Below, piece after piece: positions 1-6,011 of a DNA stretch of 7,084 bases. A model generated the notes under the pieces. It did not search any database. It was not told the DNA's origin and saw only the letters and a program-made list of their open reading frames with translations. Position 1 is the first letter of the stretch. Each line of letters starts with the position of its first letter. The stretch comes from an uncultured Lachnospiraceae bacterium. GTDB lineage: Bacteria > Bacillota > Clostridia > Lachnospirales > Lachnospiraceae. The position numbers were made by a program, and so were the translations under genes. The DNA lies in NCBI GenBank assembly GCA_937885345.1, contig CAKZZH010000130.1, positions 1-7,084 of the forward strand, given 5' to 3'.

Positions 1-12
1 TTCTTCCGATCT
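1..12. other. Probable Illumina adapter remnant at contig end
   Basis: Positions 2-12 read TCTTCCGATCT, identical to the last 11 bases of the common Illumina adapter; on the minus strand this is AGATCGGAAGA. An exact 11-base match lying at the very end of an assembled contig is much more likely to be untrimmed adapter than genome. It lies inside the open frame of the partial pseudouridine synthase, so the final residues of that translation (from about residue 52) are artificial. Seen: the match and its position. Known: the adapter sequence. Inferred: that it is untrimmed library sequence. Confidence 0.75.
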
Positions 13-165
13 TGTGCCCGCCCTTGCTTGCACACGACTGTTTTTCAAATAAGTCAGCACCATGCTCATAAGGTCTTTCTCAAAGCCTTTCTCCGACTGA
101 CTCGCGATGCCTGCAGGCTTGTTTACAACGATCACATTGTCGTCTTCATATGCTATATCAATCAT
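1..165 (-). CDS. RluA-family RNA pseudouridine synthase, N-terminal fragment
   Basis: Isomerises specific uridines to pseudouridine in rRNA or tRNA in the cytoplasm. The 55-codon fragment begins MIDIAYEDDNVIVVNKPAG; the pattern of a YEDD turn, a run of small hydrophobic residues and NKPAG at residues 15-19 is the typical opening of the RluA/RluD catalytic domain. The catalytic HRLD motif is beyond the contig end, so activity and target (RluA, B, C or D type) cannot be judged and no symbol is given. The ATG at 163-165 overlaps the response-regulator stop as ATGA, and no good ribosome binding site sits at normal spacing (the nearest, GGGGAG, is 19 bases away), so translation is probably coupled to the regulator. 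Real sequence covers about 13-165; bases 1-12 look like adapter. Confidence 0.85.
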   Translation of the reverse strand, partial: MIDIAYEDDNVIVVNKPAGIASQSEKGFEKDLMSMVLTYLKNSRVQARAGTRSEE

Positions 166-854
166 ACCGTAAATCTGTATCCGACTCCCCAAATTGTTTC
201 AATATACTGCGGCTTCGACGAATCAAGCTCAATTTTCTCTCTGAGTTTCTGAATGTGAACGGTAACGGTTGCAATATCACCGACCGAGTCCATTGACCAT
301 ATTTTACGGAAAAGCTCGTCCTTCGTAAAAACGACATTGGGATTCTCCATAAAGAAAACAAGCATGTCGAATTCCTTGCCGGTAAGAATTCTCTCCTCAT
401 CGTTAACCCATACTTTACGAGAAGATTTGTCAACACGGATTCCTCTGACTTCGAGCACACTGCTTGTTTCTCTCACATTGCCTCCGGTAAGCCTCTCGTA
501 TCTCGCAAGATGCGCTTTAACTCTTGCGACTAGCTCGCTGGGACTGAACGGCTTGGTGATATAATCGTCGGCGCCAAGACCGAGTCCGTGTATTTTATCG
601 ATTTCATCCTTCTTGGCCGATACCATAAGGACGGGCGCGTCACACTCGCTTCTTATCGCCCTGCACAGATCGAAACCATCCATTCCCGGAAGCATGAGAT
701 CAAGTATAAAAAGATCAAAGCCTCCTTCTTTTACAAGTTTTAAACCGTCATTTCCGTTATCCGCAATAACTACTTCATATCCGTTTAGTTCGAGATAATC
801 TCTTTCAAGTTCGGCGATTGCCGCCTCATCTTCAACAACCAGTATTTTACTCAT
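162..854 (-). CDS. OmpR/PhoB-type two-component response regulator
   Basis: Cytoplasmic DNA-binding protein of 230 residues, the usual size for the family. Receiver domain is about residues 1-115: acidic pair E8-D9, phosphoacceptor D52 in LDLMLPGMDG, S79 in VSA and K101 in ITKPF are all present, so phosphotransfer should work. The C-terminal winged-helix domain (about 130-230) shows the LTGKEFD segment, a recognition helix around 192-209 (DIATVTVHIQKLREKIE) and the terminal GVGYRFTV hairpin. The start was placed at the ATG 852-854, preceded by GGAGG nine bases away; an ATG 12 codons further upstream also exists but lacks this site. Its first eight bases overlap the end of the kinase gene, its obvious partner. 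Target genes cannot be inferred. Confidence 0.95.
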   Translation of the reverse strand: MSKILVVEDEAAIAELERDYLELNGYEVVIADNGNDGLKLVKEGGFDLFILDLMLPGMDGFDLCRAIRSECDAPVLMVSAKKDEIDKIHGLGLGADDYITKPFSPSELVARVKAHLARYERLTGGNVRETSSVLEVRGIRVDKSSRKVWVNDEERILTGKEFDMLVFFMENPNVVFTKDELFRKIWSMDSVGDIATVTVHIQKLREKIELDSSKPQYIETIWGVGYRFTV

Positions 855-2385
855 CTTTTGTAACCTCCGATGCATTATTGTATATACCAAGCTCTATCGT
901 AATGCAGGCACCGCCCTCAGGCCTGTTGCCGGCACTTACCTTTCCTCCGTGCTCCGTCACAACCTTCTTAACAATGGACAGACCGATCCCGCTTCCGCCC
1001 ATCGAGGTGTTCCTCGATGCATCTCCTCTGTAAAGTCTATCAAAAACATGTGACAAATCTTTGTCCGCGAAGCCAACACCGTTATCATATATTTTGATGA
1101 GTACGCTTCCTGCATTGCCGGCCGCTTCTGCGGCATTGCCTCCGGCCTCTCCTCTTTCAATTGAGATCCCGATTATTTTATTATCATCCTTCTGCATATA
1201 TTTACGGGAATTGCTTACGACATTCTCGATAACACGCTTGAATTTCTCGGTGTCGATTGCGATGTATGTATTATAATCAAAGGCATTATTGTATTCAAGA
1301 TGTATTGCGTCTCCGTCAAGCTCATCCTCCAGTCCATCCGCATACTCATCGAAATACTCCTTAATATCAACGGGTACATAATTGTAAGGCATCCTGTCAT
1401 TGTCGAGCCTTGAGTAAAATGTAAGTTCCTCAACAAGCTGCTGCATATCACAGGCTTTGTTATATATCGTCTTGATATATTTCTCGCGTTTTTCATCGGT
1501 GTCCGCAACGCCGTCCAGAAGCCCTTCGGCATAGCCTTTTATCGTAGTTATGGGAGTCTTAAGATCATGTGAGATATTGCTTATAAGTTCTCTGTTTTCC
1601 TTATCGTCTTCAAGCTGTCTCTCGGCATTCTCTTTCAACTTTGCCCTCATCGCATCAAAGTCTTCGCATAGTGCCGCAATCTCGGCGCTTCCTTTTGTTT
1701 CCATCTCAAAGTCCAGATTGCCTTCCATAATGTTATGAGTTGCAAGCTGAAGCTTATTGATCGGGTTAACCGTATCTTTGTAGATCCAGGCAATTATCAG
1801 CGTACTGGTAATTATCAGAATGATTATAAGCATTATGACAATGTTGATAAGGGACTTTTTTATCTGGGGAATATACTCACTGATTTCCATGATTATATAA
1901 GCGTTGCCCGTTTCGCCATTATCGGTCACAAAACCGACTCTCTCGGCGAGAAGCTTCCCTGTTACATCATCGATCACAAGAGAAACATTCGTATCTCCGT
2001 CATAGCTTATTTTACTTAGAGATTCAAATATGTTTTCCCTGCCCGGCTCTCCGGTATATATCAGTTTTCCGTCAAGTTCCACCATAAGAAAGGCATACCT
2101 GTGGGAGAGAAGTTCGTTGATCTCGTTAAGTGTCTCGCTCTTGGTAAGCGTGTCCGGGGTACTTTCGGATAATGTATCGATCTTTTCGTAAACGCTCGAA
2201 ACAATCCTGTTCATCATATCCAAAGGATTAAAGATTGCCTCATATGTCGTTCCCGTCGCATTGTAACGCGTTGACATCGTACTTACGCGAATCGTCAAAA
2301 GGGCAATCACCGATATCATAAAAAGCACCATCGGGATTATTATAAAAGCCCCGAGCCATATTCTTAACTTGGTAGACAGTTTCAT
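847..2385 (-). CDS. Membrane sensor histidine kinase (HAMP, HisKA, HATPase)
   Basis: Sensor of 512 residues that autophosphorylates on histidine and passes phosphate to the adjacent response regulator. Order: membrane segment ~11-32; extracytoplasmic sensing region ~33-178 of unrecognised fold; membrane segment ~179-201; HAMP ~202-255; dimerisation domain with SHDLKTP (H273); ATPase domain ~375-502 with N-box N392, G1 box DNGVGF (434-439) and G2 box GGSGIGLS (463-470). All key residues are intact. An Ala/Gly-rich tandem heptad (413-426) enlarges a loop of the ATPase domain. Start is the ATG at 2383-2385 behind AAAGGGG with seven bases between; an earlier in-frame ATG at 2439 lies inside a hairpin and lacks a binding site. 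It has its own promoter-like sequence upstream and precedes the regulator, which it overlaps by 8 bases. The signal sensed is unknown. Confidence 0.95.
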   Translation of the reverse strand: MKLSTKLRIWLGAFIIIPMVLFMISVIALLTIRVSTMSTRYNATGTTYEAIFNPLDMMNRIVSSVYEKIDTLSESTPDTLTKSETLNEINELLSHRYAFLMVELDGKLIYTGEPGRENIFESLSKISYDGDTNVSLVIDDVTGKLLAERVGFVTDNGETGNAYIIMEISEYIPQIKKSLINIVIMLIIILIITSTLIIAWIYKDTVNPINKLQLATHNIMEGNLDFEMETKGSAEIAALCEDFDAMRAKLKENAERQLEDDKENRELISNISHDLKTPITTIKGYAEGLLDGVADTDEKREKYIKTIYNKACDMQQLVEELTFYSRLDNDRMPYNYVPVDIKEYFDEYADGLEDELDGDAIHLEYNNAFDYNTYIAIDTEKFKRVIENVVSNSRKYMQKDDNKIIGISIERGEAGGNAAEAAGNAGSVLIKIYDNGVGFADKDLSHVFDRLYRGDASRNTSMGGSGIGLSIVKKVVTEHGGKVSAGNRPEGGACITIELGIYNNASEVTKDE

Positions 2386-2417
2386 TTCGTTGCCCCTTTC
2401 CTGCGCTGTATTTGCAA

Positions 2418-2447
2418 GGGCTGCCACGATACCTATCATGACAGCCC
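2418..2447 (-). promoter_or_regulatory. Hairpin in the kinase mRNA leader
   Basis: The arms GGGCTGTCA (2447-2439) and TGGCAGCCC (2426-2418) pair over 9 positions, one of them G-U, around a 12-base loop, with possible extra A-T pairs outside. It would form at the very 5' end of the transcript made from the promoter at 2452-2479, about 20 bases before the kinase ribosome binding site. No T-run follows in either direction, so it is not an ordinary intrinsic terminator; a stabilising 5' stem or a protein or RNA control site is possible (inference). Confidence 0.45.
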
Positions 2448-2451
2448 CCTT

Positions 2452-2479
2452 ATTATACTATATTATCTGTAAAATTCAC
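2452..2479 (-). promoter_or_regulatory. Predicted sigma-A promoter for the kinase operon
   Basis: In the 111-base gap after metK, the minus strand carries a perfect TATAAT (2457-2452), preceded 16 bases upstream by GTGAAT (2479-2474), a weak -35 sharing only the central TGA with TTGACA. The region around it is AT-rich. Expected transcription start is about 2445, giving a leader of roughly 60 bases. This suggests the kinase, regulator and pseudouridine-synthase genes can be transcribed apart from metK. Seen: the hexamers. Inferred: promoter function. Confidence 0.5.
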
Positions 2480-2496
2480 CCCGCATGATCTGCCGC

Positions 2497-3678
2497 CTAC
2501 AGATATTTGCGAAGTTCTTCCGCTCTGTCGGTCTTTTCCCAGGGAAGATCGATATCTGTTCTTCCAAAGTGGCCGTATGCGGCGGTTTGATGATAGATCG
2601 GTCTTCTGAGATCAAGCATTTTGATGATCGCCGCAGGTCTGAGATCAAATTCCTTACGGATGATTGCAGCGATATCTTCATCATGAAGCTTACCCGTACC
2701 ATATGTATTAACATAAATGGATGTAGGGTTTGCAACACCGATCGCATATGAAAGCTGAATCTCAAGTCTGTCTGCAAAACCTGCCGCCACAAGATTCTTG
2801 GCAACATATCTTGCAGCATATGCGGCACTTCTGTCAACTTTGGTACAGTCCTTTCCTGAGAAACAACCGCCGCCGTGTCTGGCGGCTCCGCCGTAAGTGT
2901 CGACGATTATCTTACGACCTGTAAGGCCCGAATCACCGTTTGGACCACCGATTACAAATCTTCCGGTAGGATTGATATAAATCTTGGTATCAGCGTCGAT
3001 CATTGAATGATCGACAACCTCATCAATAACATATTTACGAATATCCCGGTGAATCTGTTCCTGAGTAACATCCTCTGCATGCTGCGAAGAAACAACGATC
3101 GCATCAAGCCTTACAGGCTTATCGTTTTCGTCGTATTCAACCGTAACCTGCGTCTTTCCGTCAGGTCTGAGATAGGGAAGCGTTCCGTTCTTGCGAACCT
3201 TGGCAAGCTGCTTTGCAAGCCTGTGTGCAAGTGCTGCCGAATAAGGCATATACTCAGGTGTTTCATTGGTCGCGTAACCGAACATGATTCCCTGATCGCC
3301 CGCACCTATGTCAAATTCGTCCTTCTGACTTCCGTCTCTTTGCTCAAGTGCTTTATCAACGCCCATTGCAATATCGGGAGACTGCTTATCAAGAGCAATC
3401 ATAACCGCACAGGTATTTCCGTCAAAACCTTTATCGGAGCTGTCATATCCAATCTCGGTAACAGTCTTGCGTACGATTGAAGGAATATCGATATTAGCCT
3501 TGGTCGTTATCTCTCCCATTACAATAACAAATCCGGTATTGGTGAGAGTCTCACAAGCTACTCTTGAATATGGATCCTGTTCCATGAGTGCATCGAGAAC
3601 TGCATCAGAAATCTGATCGCAGATTTTGTCAGGATGTCCTTCAGTGACTGATTCCGAAGTAAAAAGTCTTTTTTCCAT
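2497..3678 (-). CDS. metK: S-adenosylmethionine synthetase
   Basis: Makes S-adenosylmethionine from methionine and ATP, the methyl donor of the cell; cytoplasmic, normally a tetramer. The protein is 393 residues, full length for bacterial MetK. It opens MEKRLFTSESVTEGHPDKIC, with the nucleotide- and metal-binding HPDK at 15-18; the first signature GAGDQG is at 125-130 and the glycine-rich phosphate loop GGGCFSGKD at 269-277. The C-terminus carries DLRRPIY and TAAYGHFGR. Cys at 272 in place of the commoner Ala is an accepted variant in Clostridia. Start ATG 3676-3678 has GGAGG eight bases upstream; in-frame codons further up lack this. Only 34 bases separate it from the surface-protein gene, with no terminator and no room for a SAM riboswitch, so cotranscription with that gene is likely. 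Confidence 0.98.
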   Translation of the reverse strand: MEKRLFTSESVTEGHPDKICDQISDAVLDALMEQDPYSRVACETLTNTGFVIVMGEITTKANIDIPSIVRKTVTEIGYDSSDKGFDGNTCAVMIALDKQSPDIAMGVDKALEQRDGSQKDEFDIGAGDQGIMFGYATNETPEYMPYSAALAHRLAKQLAKVRKNGTLPYLRPDGKTQVTVEYDENDKPVRLDAIVVSSQHAEDVTQEQIHRDIRKYVIDEVVDHSMIDADTKIYINPTGRFVIGGPNGDSGLTGRKIIVDTYGGAARHGGGCFSGKDCTKVDRSAAYAARYVAKNLVAAGFADRLEIQLSYAIGVANPTSIYVNTYGTGKLHDEDIAAIIRKEFDLRPAAIIKMLDLRRPIYHQTAAYGHFGRTDIDLPWEKTDRAEELRKYL

Positions 3679-3712
3679 TCTCGTTTCCTCCTTGAAATCT
3701 AAAATATTTATT

Positions 3713-5689
3713 CTAATGCTTATGTTTCTTAACAAGTGTAAGTATGGCGCCTGCTATGACCACCACAATAATTGAACCGCCGCCTATCATCCAGATCTTC
3801 ATACGCAGATCGGAATCATCCGTAGTATCGATGTGAACATCGGTTGACGCATTCTCATCATAATTGCCCGGATTTACATGTGTTTCAGGATCCGTTCTGC
3901 TGTCCCTTCCGTGTGATGTAGGAAAAGTATAAGGTTCAAGGCTCTCTGAGGTCTCCCCGCTTATAGGGGTAACATTACCGGGATTGGCCGTTGTCTCAAC
4001 ACTCTGCGATGCTGCGGTCGTTTCCTGCTGCGCAGTCGTTGCCTGTGCGGGCGCCTCGGTAGGAGCCGCAGTAGTCGTCTCCGATATATCTATAGGGGTA
4101 ACACTTGTATCGCTGACAAGTACTTTAAATACGCCAAAATCCGATACCTCAGCAGATACATAGCCGTTAACGGACGGAGCATCAAAAGTCTCAATCTTGT
4201 CCACCGACTCTCTGTAATGTCTTATAACCGCCCGAACGGTTGAAGGAAAATAGATCGTTATTTTACCGATCGAAGACTCGGAAGGCGTGATCCTGCAGGT
4301 ACAATAATCGGTCATCGAAGATACATCGAGCATTGTATAATTGGCGGCATTAACCGAAGTAACGGAAAATGTGGCAGCGGTAGGAAGCGAATCCCCGTAA
4401 AATCTGATTCCCGAGCCGCTGTCCAAGGCACCGACCTTGAAATTGCCACCGGAAAGATCATTGTAATTATACTTCGAATACTGGCCTGCATTTACCTGCG
4501 CCTTATACTGCGAATTGTTGTAATTGGAAACATCGCTCAGCAGTCTTGCAACATTACCCGCATTGTCCGTGATCAGCAGACTGGCAAGTTCCCAGTATCC
4601 GTAATAATTGACCGGAACTGAGCATGAAGCCGTCGATGTAGCCGCATCATATGACATGATAACCGACAGCATGGTATCGGAATTGCCGGCAATAAATTCG
4701 CCGGAAACCGATGAAATCCCCGAAGCGTCGGTAATCTTCATTGATACCTGTCCGTATCCTCCCTTCACCACAAAATCACTTGCTGTGATCGAACTAAGGT
4801 CGACAATGGGCACTTCCGTATCCGCATTATTCTCACTGTCAGTTACGGTAAAATCACCTGCCGACAGATTCTCCGAAAACGTACCTGCCGTAGTGCCGGA
4901 TTTGAGCACCGAATTGTAAACGGTAACCGAACCGCCTTTTACTGTATTAAGCGTGATCGAATATATCTTGTATGTTCCCGCGCCCGAATAGTCACTTCCC
5001 TTATTCAGCTTAAAATAGCAGACCGAATTGTCTATATCCGTAACTGCCTTTTCTATCGTACCTGCCATACTTCCCAGAGTATCATAGTAATATATCGTGA
5101 TGACAGACTTCTTACGGTTAAGCGTGTCTGCGCTTGTAAAACCGAAAGAAACGGTTTTGGATGTACTGTCGGATGTTACTTTAAGAGTAGAAGTGTTCAC
5201 TGTGGGAGCGGTATTGCCCGCGCCCTCGCCGTTAACCTCAAACGTGAGCTTATCGGCATCCGATCCGAGCTGAACATAATCCGTTGCAGTAACGCTCGGC
5301 TGCGTGATCTCCGAGGCCTTCCAGAACAGCGTTGAAGTTCCGTCCGTATAGGATATCTTAAAATATCTGAAAGTGTAATACGGTGATTCGGTCGTAATAC
5401 TAAGTGATACATTGCCTGATGCATCCACAGCGGCGGTATAATTCTTAATAAGTATCTCCTCCGTTGCGCTGTCGGTAATGTTATATGTCAAAACCACCTT
5501 ATCAATTGTCTTGGTATTGCCGGTTATCTTAAAAGATACTTTTACCGTATCACCCATATTAATGGTGCTGTTTCGTGCTATGGCAAATCCCGAAGCCGTT
5601 GCCGTATCATCGGCATTCACCTTAACAGCCGGAACTGCCATTATAATTACCAGCAAAAGAGTAATTACTGCCCTTATTGATTTCTTCAT
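3713..5689 (-). CDS. Secreted, membrane-anchored surface protein with repeated beta modules
   Basis: I do not recognise a named family. The 658 residues are built as a surface protein: signal peptide 1-26 (KK, hydrophobic core, probable cleavage after VNA); three similar modules at about 28-145, 160-265 and 297-388, each Thr/Ser-rich with alternating hydrophobics and ending in a strand-turn unit such as FKISYTDG, IYSITLNTVKGG or LLITDNAGN, which suggests Ig-like beta-sandwiches; a further beta domain ~420-527; a Thr/Ala/Pro/Glu-rich stalk ~528-628; one membrane helix ~632-653 and a KKHKH tail. There is no LPXTG sortase signal, so anchoring is by the helix. Cysteines are few (224, 356, 463, 465). 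The ATG used has no binding site at normal distance; the leader hairpin explains this. Adhesion or envelope function is a guess. It precedes metK closely. Confidence 0.85.
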   Translation of the reverse strand: MKKSIRAVITLLLVIIMAVPAVKVNADDTATASGFAIARNSTINMGDTVKVSFKITGNTKTIDKVVLTYNITDSATEEILIKNYTAAVDASGNVSLSITTESPYYTFRYFKISYTDGTSTLFWKASEITQPSVTATDYVQLGSDADKLTFEVNGEGAGNTAPTVNTSTLKVTSDSTSKTVSFGFTSADTLNRKKSVITIYYYDTLGSMAGTIEKAVTDIDNSVCYFKLNKGSDYSGAGTYKIYSITLNTVKGGSVTVYNSVLKSGTTAGTFSENLSAGDFTVTDSENNADTEVPIVDLSSITASDFVVKGGYGQVSMKITDASGISSVSGEFIAGNSDTMLSVIMSYDAATSTASCSVPVNYYGYWELASLLITDNAGNVARLLSDVSNYNNSQYKAQVNAGQYSKYNYNDLSGGNFKVGALDSGSGIRFYGDSLPTAATFSVTSVNAANYTMLDVSSMTDYCTCRITPSESSIGKITIYFPSTVRAVIRHYRESVDKIETFDAPSVNGYVSAEVSDFGVFKVLVSDTSVTPIDISETTTAAPTEAPAQATTAQQETTAASQSVETTANPGNVTPISGETSESLEPYTFPTSHGRDSRTDPETHVNPGNYDENASTDVHIDTTDDSDLRMKIWMIGGGSIIVVVIAGAILTLVKKHKH

Positions 5690-5696
5690 AATATCA

Positions 5697-5748
5697 ATAT
5701 CATCATAAAATATCTTCGGACCCCCTTGATCCTGTATTATGACGATAT
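5697..5748 (-). promoter_or_regulatory. Stem-loop between Shine-Dalgarno and start codon
   Basis: On the minus strand ATATCGTCATAA (5748-5737) pairs with TTATGATGATAT (5708-5697) over 12 positions, 11 Watson-Crick and one G-U. Inside, GGATC (5732-5728) pairs with GGTCC (5722-5718) over a 5-base loop. The stem begins at the base after AGGAGG and ends 7 bases before the ATG of the surface-protein gene, so folding would bring the two into normal spacing. Phage T4 gene 38 is a known precedent for a hairpin between a Shine-Dalgarno and a start codon. Pairing is seen in the sequence; the function is inferred. Confidence 0.65.
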
Positions 5749-5756
5749 CCTCCTTT
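5749..5756 (-). promoter_or_regulatory. Strong Shine-Dalgarno, 59 bases from its likely ATG
   Basis: AAAGGAGG is an almost perfect match to the anti-Shine-Dalgarno of 16S rRNA, but no ATG, GTG or TTG lies at normal distance downstream. The codon at the right distance is ATA (5740-5738), in frame with the surface protein. The best explanation is that the adjacent stem-loop is folded out, leaving 7 bases to the ATG at 5689. Confidence 0.7.
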
Positions 5757-5767
5757 CCCCTATTTGC

Positions 5768-5823
5768 ACGGCATGTACCTCTGTAGCAAGCACAAGAGGC
5801 ATACGCCGATATTTACATGCCGT
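5768..5823 (-). promoter_or_regulatory. Structured leader element upstream of the surface-protein gene
   Basis: A perfect 10-base-pair stem joins ACGGCATGTA (5823-5814) to TACATGCCGT (5777-5768). Inside it a second stem joins CCTC, a bulged T and TGT to ACAGAGG around GCTTGCT, leaving a 14-base unpaired stretch on the 5' side that includes a possible small GGC-GTAT-GCC hairpin. It starts just after the stop of the upstream gene and ends 11 bases before the Shine-Dalgarno. No T-run follows, so it is not a standard terminator. CCTCTT (5799-5794) could instead pair with AGGAGG, giving a possible on/off switch. I cannot match it to a known riboswitch class. Confidence 0.5.
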
Positions 5824-5826
5824 ATA

Positions 5827-5931
5827 TTAATTGGCTTTCTTTATGAATATTTTACGCCATGAAGCGCCAAAAAAGCAAAGTCCGATTATTATGACAGCAA
5901 CAATCCCCGCAACAAGTATGCCCTTGTTTCT
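5827..5931 (-). CDS. C-terminal membrane tail of a truncated surface protein
   Basis: The open frame ending at TAA 5827-5829 encodes about 34 residues: a membrane helix (GILVAGIVAVIIIGLCFFGA) followed by a basic tail with WRK and IKK. This matches the anchor of the full surface protein downstream and is how such proteins end. It has no start codon and its frame hits a stop at 5932-5934, so its N-terminal part was lost, most simply at the contig junction near 5925. The gene probably belonged to block A, immediately upstream of the surface-protein gene; the two may be paralogues or one operon (inference). Confidence 0.6.
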   Translation of the reverse strand, partial: RNKGILVAGIVAVIIIGLCFFGASWRKIFIKKAN

Positions 5932-6010
5932 TTACGGTTGTTGCACGCTCTGATATTTTAACTAATTTACCTGTTTTTTTATCAATTATATAAGTTCCCG
6001 TATTTGACAT
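5852..6010 (-). CDS. Start of a small unrecognised gene, cut by the junction
   Basis: The ATG at 6008-6010 lies one base after the CorA stop codon, so the two genes are probably one operon. The frame begins MSNTGTYIIDKKTGKLVKIS and runs 52 codons to a stop at 5852-5854. About the first 28 residues look like a genuine soluble protein start with a YIIDKKTGK turn. The remainder, with an improbable HTCCGDCCCH stretch, is read across the junction into block A, where another frame encodes a membrane tail, so it is probably artificial. I do not recognise the family. Confidence 0.5.
   Translation of the reverse strand: MSNTGTYIIDKKTGKLVKISERATTVKKQGHTCCGDCCCHNNRTLLFWRFMA
5911..5934. other. Probable chimeric junction between blocks A and B
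   Basis: On one side the minus strand reads the end of a membrane-tail protein; on the other it reads, in a different frame, the start of a small soluble protein that follows a CorA gene. Neither gene is complete and the two frames meet within these bases. G+C falls from near half in block A to roughly 38 percent on average in the CorA lines I counted. A 6-base inverted repeat, AACAAG/CTTGTT (5911-5916, 5923-5928), sits exactly here. The precise base of joining cannot be fixed. Confidence 0.55.
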
Positions 6011-6011
6011 T

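Noticed and set aside
2461..2499. Inverted repeat CTGTA/TACAG after metK as a terminator
   Set aside because: Five pairs around a loop of about 25 bases with no T-run; not a credible terminator.
2861..2869. Cys in the MetK glycine-rich motif (GGGCFSGKD) as a novel variant
   Set aside because: Cys at this position is allowed in the family signature and common in Clostridia.
3007..3480. 157-codon plus-strand open frame opposite metK
   Set aside because: Antisense shadow of a conserved gene with no ribosome binding site or recognisable domain; the same applies to plus-strand frames at 1735-2019 and 4608-4919.
3679..3712. SAM riboswitch before metK
   Set aside because: The gap is only 34 bases and has no stem; there is no room for an aptamer.
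3807..3815. AGATCGGAA resembling an internal adapter
   Set aside because: Only nine bases, inside an intact reading frame (around DSDLRMK), with no disruption on either side; chance match.
5686..5706. Mini-ORF of six codons (ATGATGATATTGATATTATGA minus its last base in coding) overlapping the surface-protein ATG
   Set aside because: Its start lies inside the right arm of the stem and its nearest binding site (AAGGGGG) is 14 bases away; translational coupling is possible but less well supported.
5738..5740. ATA codon 8 bases after AAAGGAGG, in frame with the surface protein, as a possible non-standard start
   Set aside because: It would add 17 residues, several acidic, before the signal peptide, and AUA starts are very rare. 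The stem-loop bringing the Shine-Dalgarno to the ATG explains the spacing better.
5852..5920. Cysteine-rich HTCCGDCCCH stretch as a metal-binding site
   Set aside because: It arises from reading the membrane-tail sequence in the wrong frame across the likely junction.
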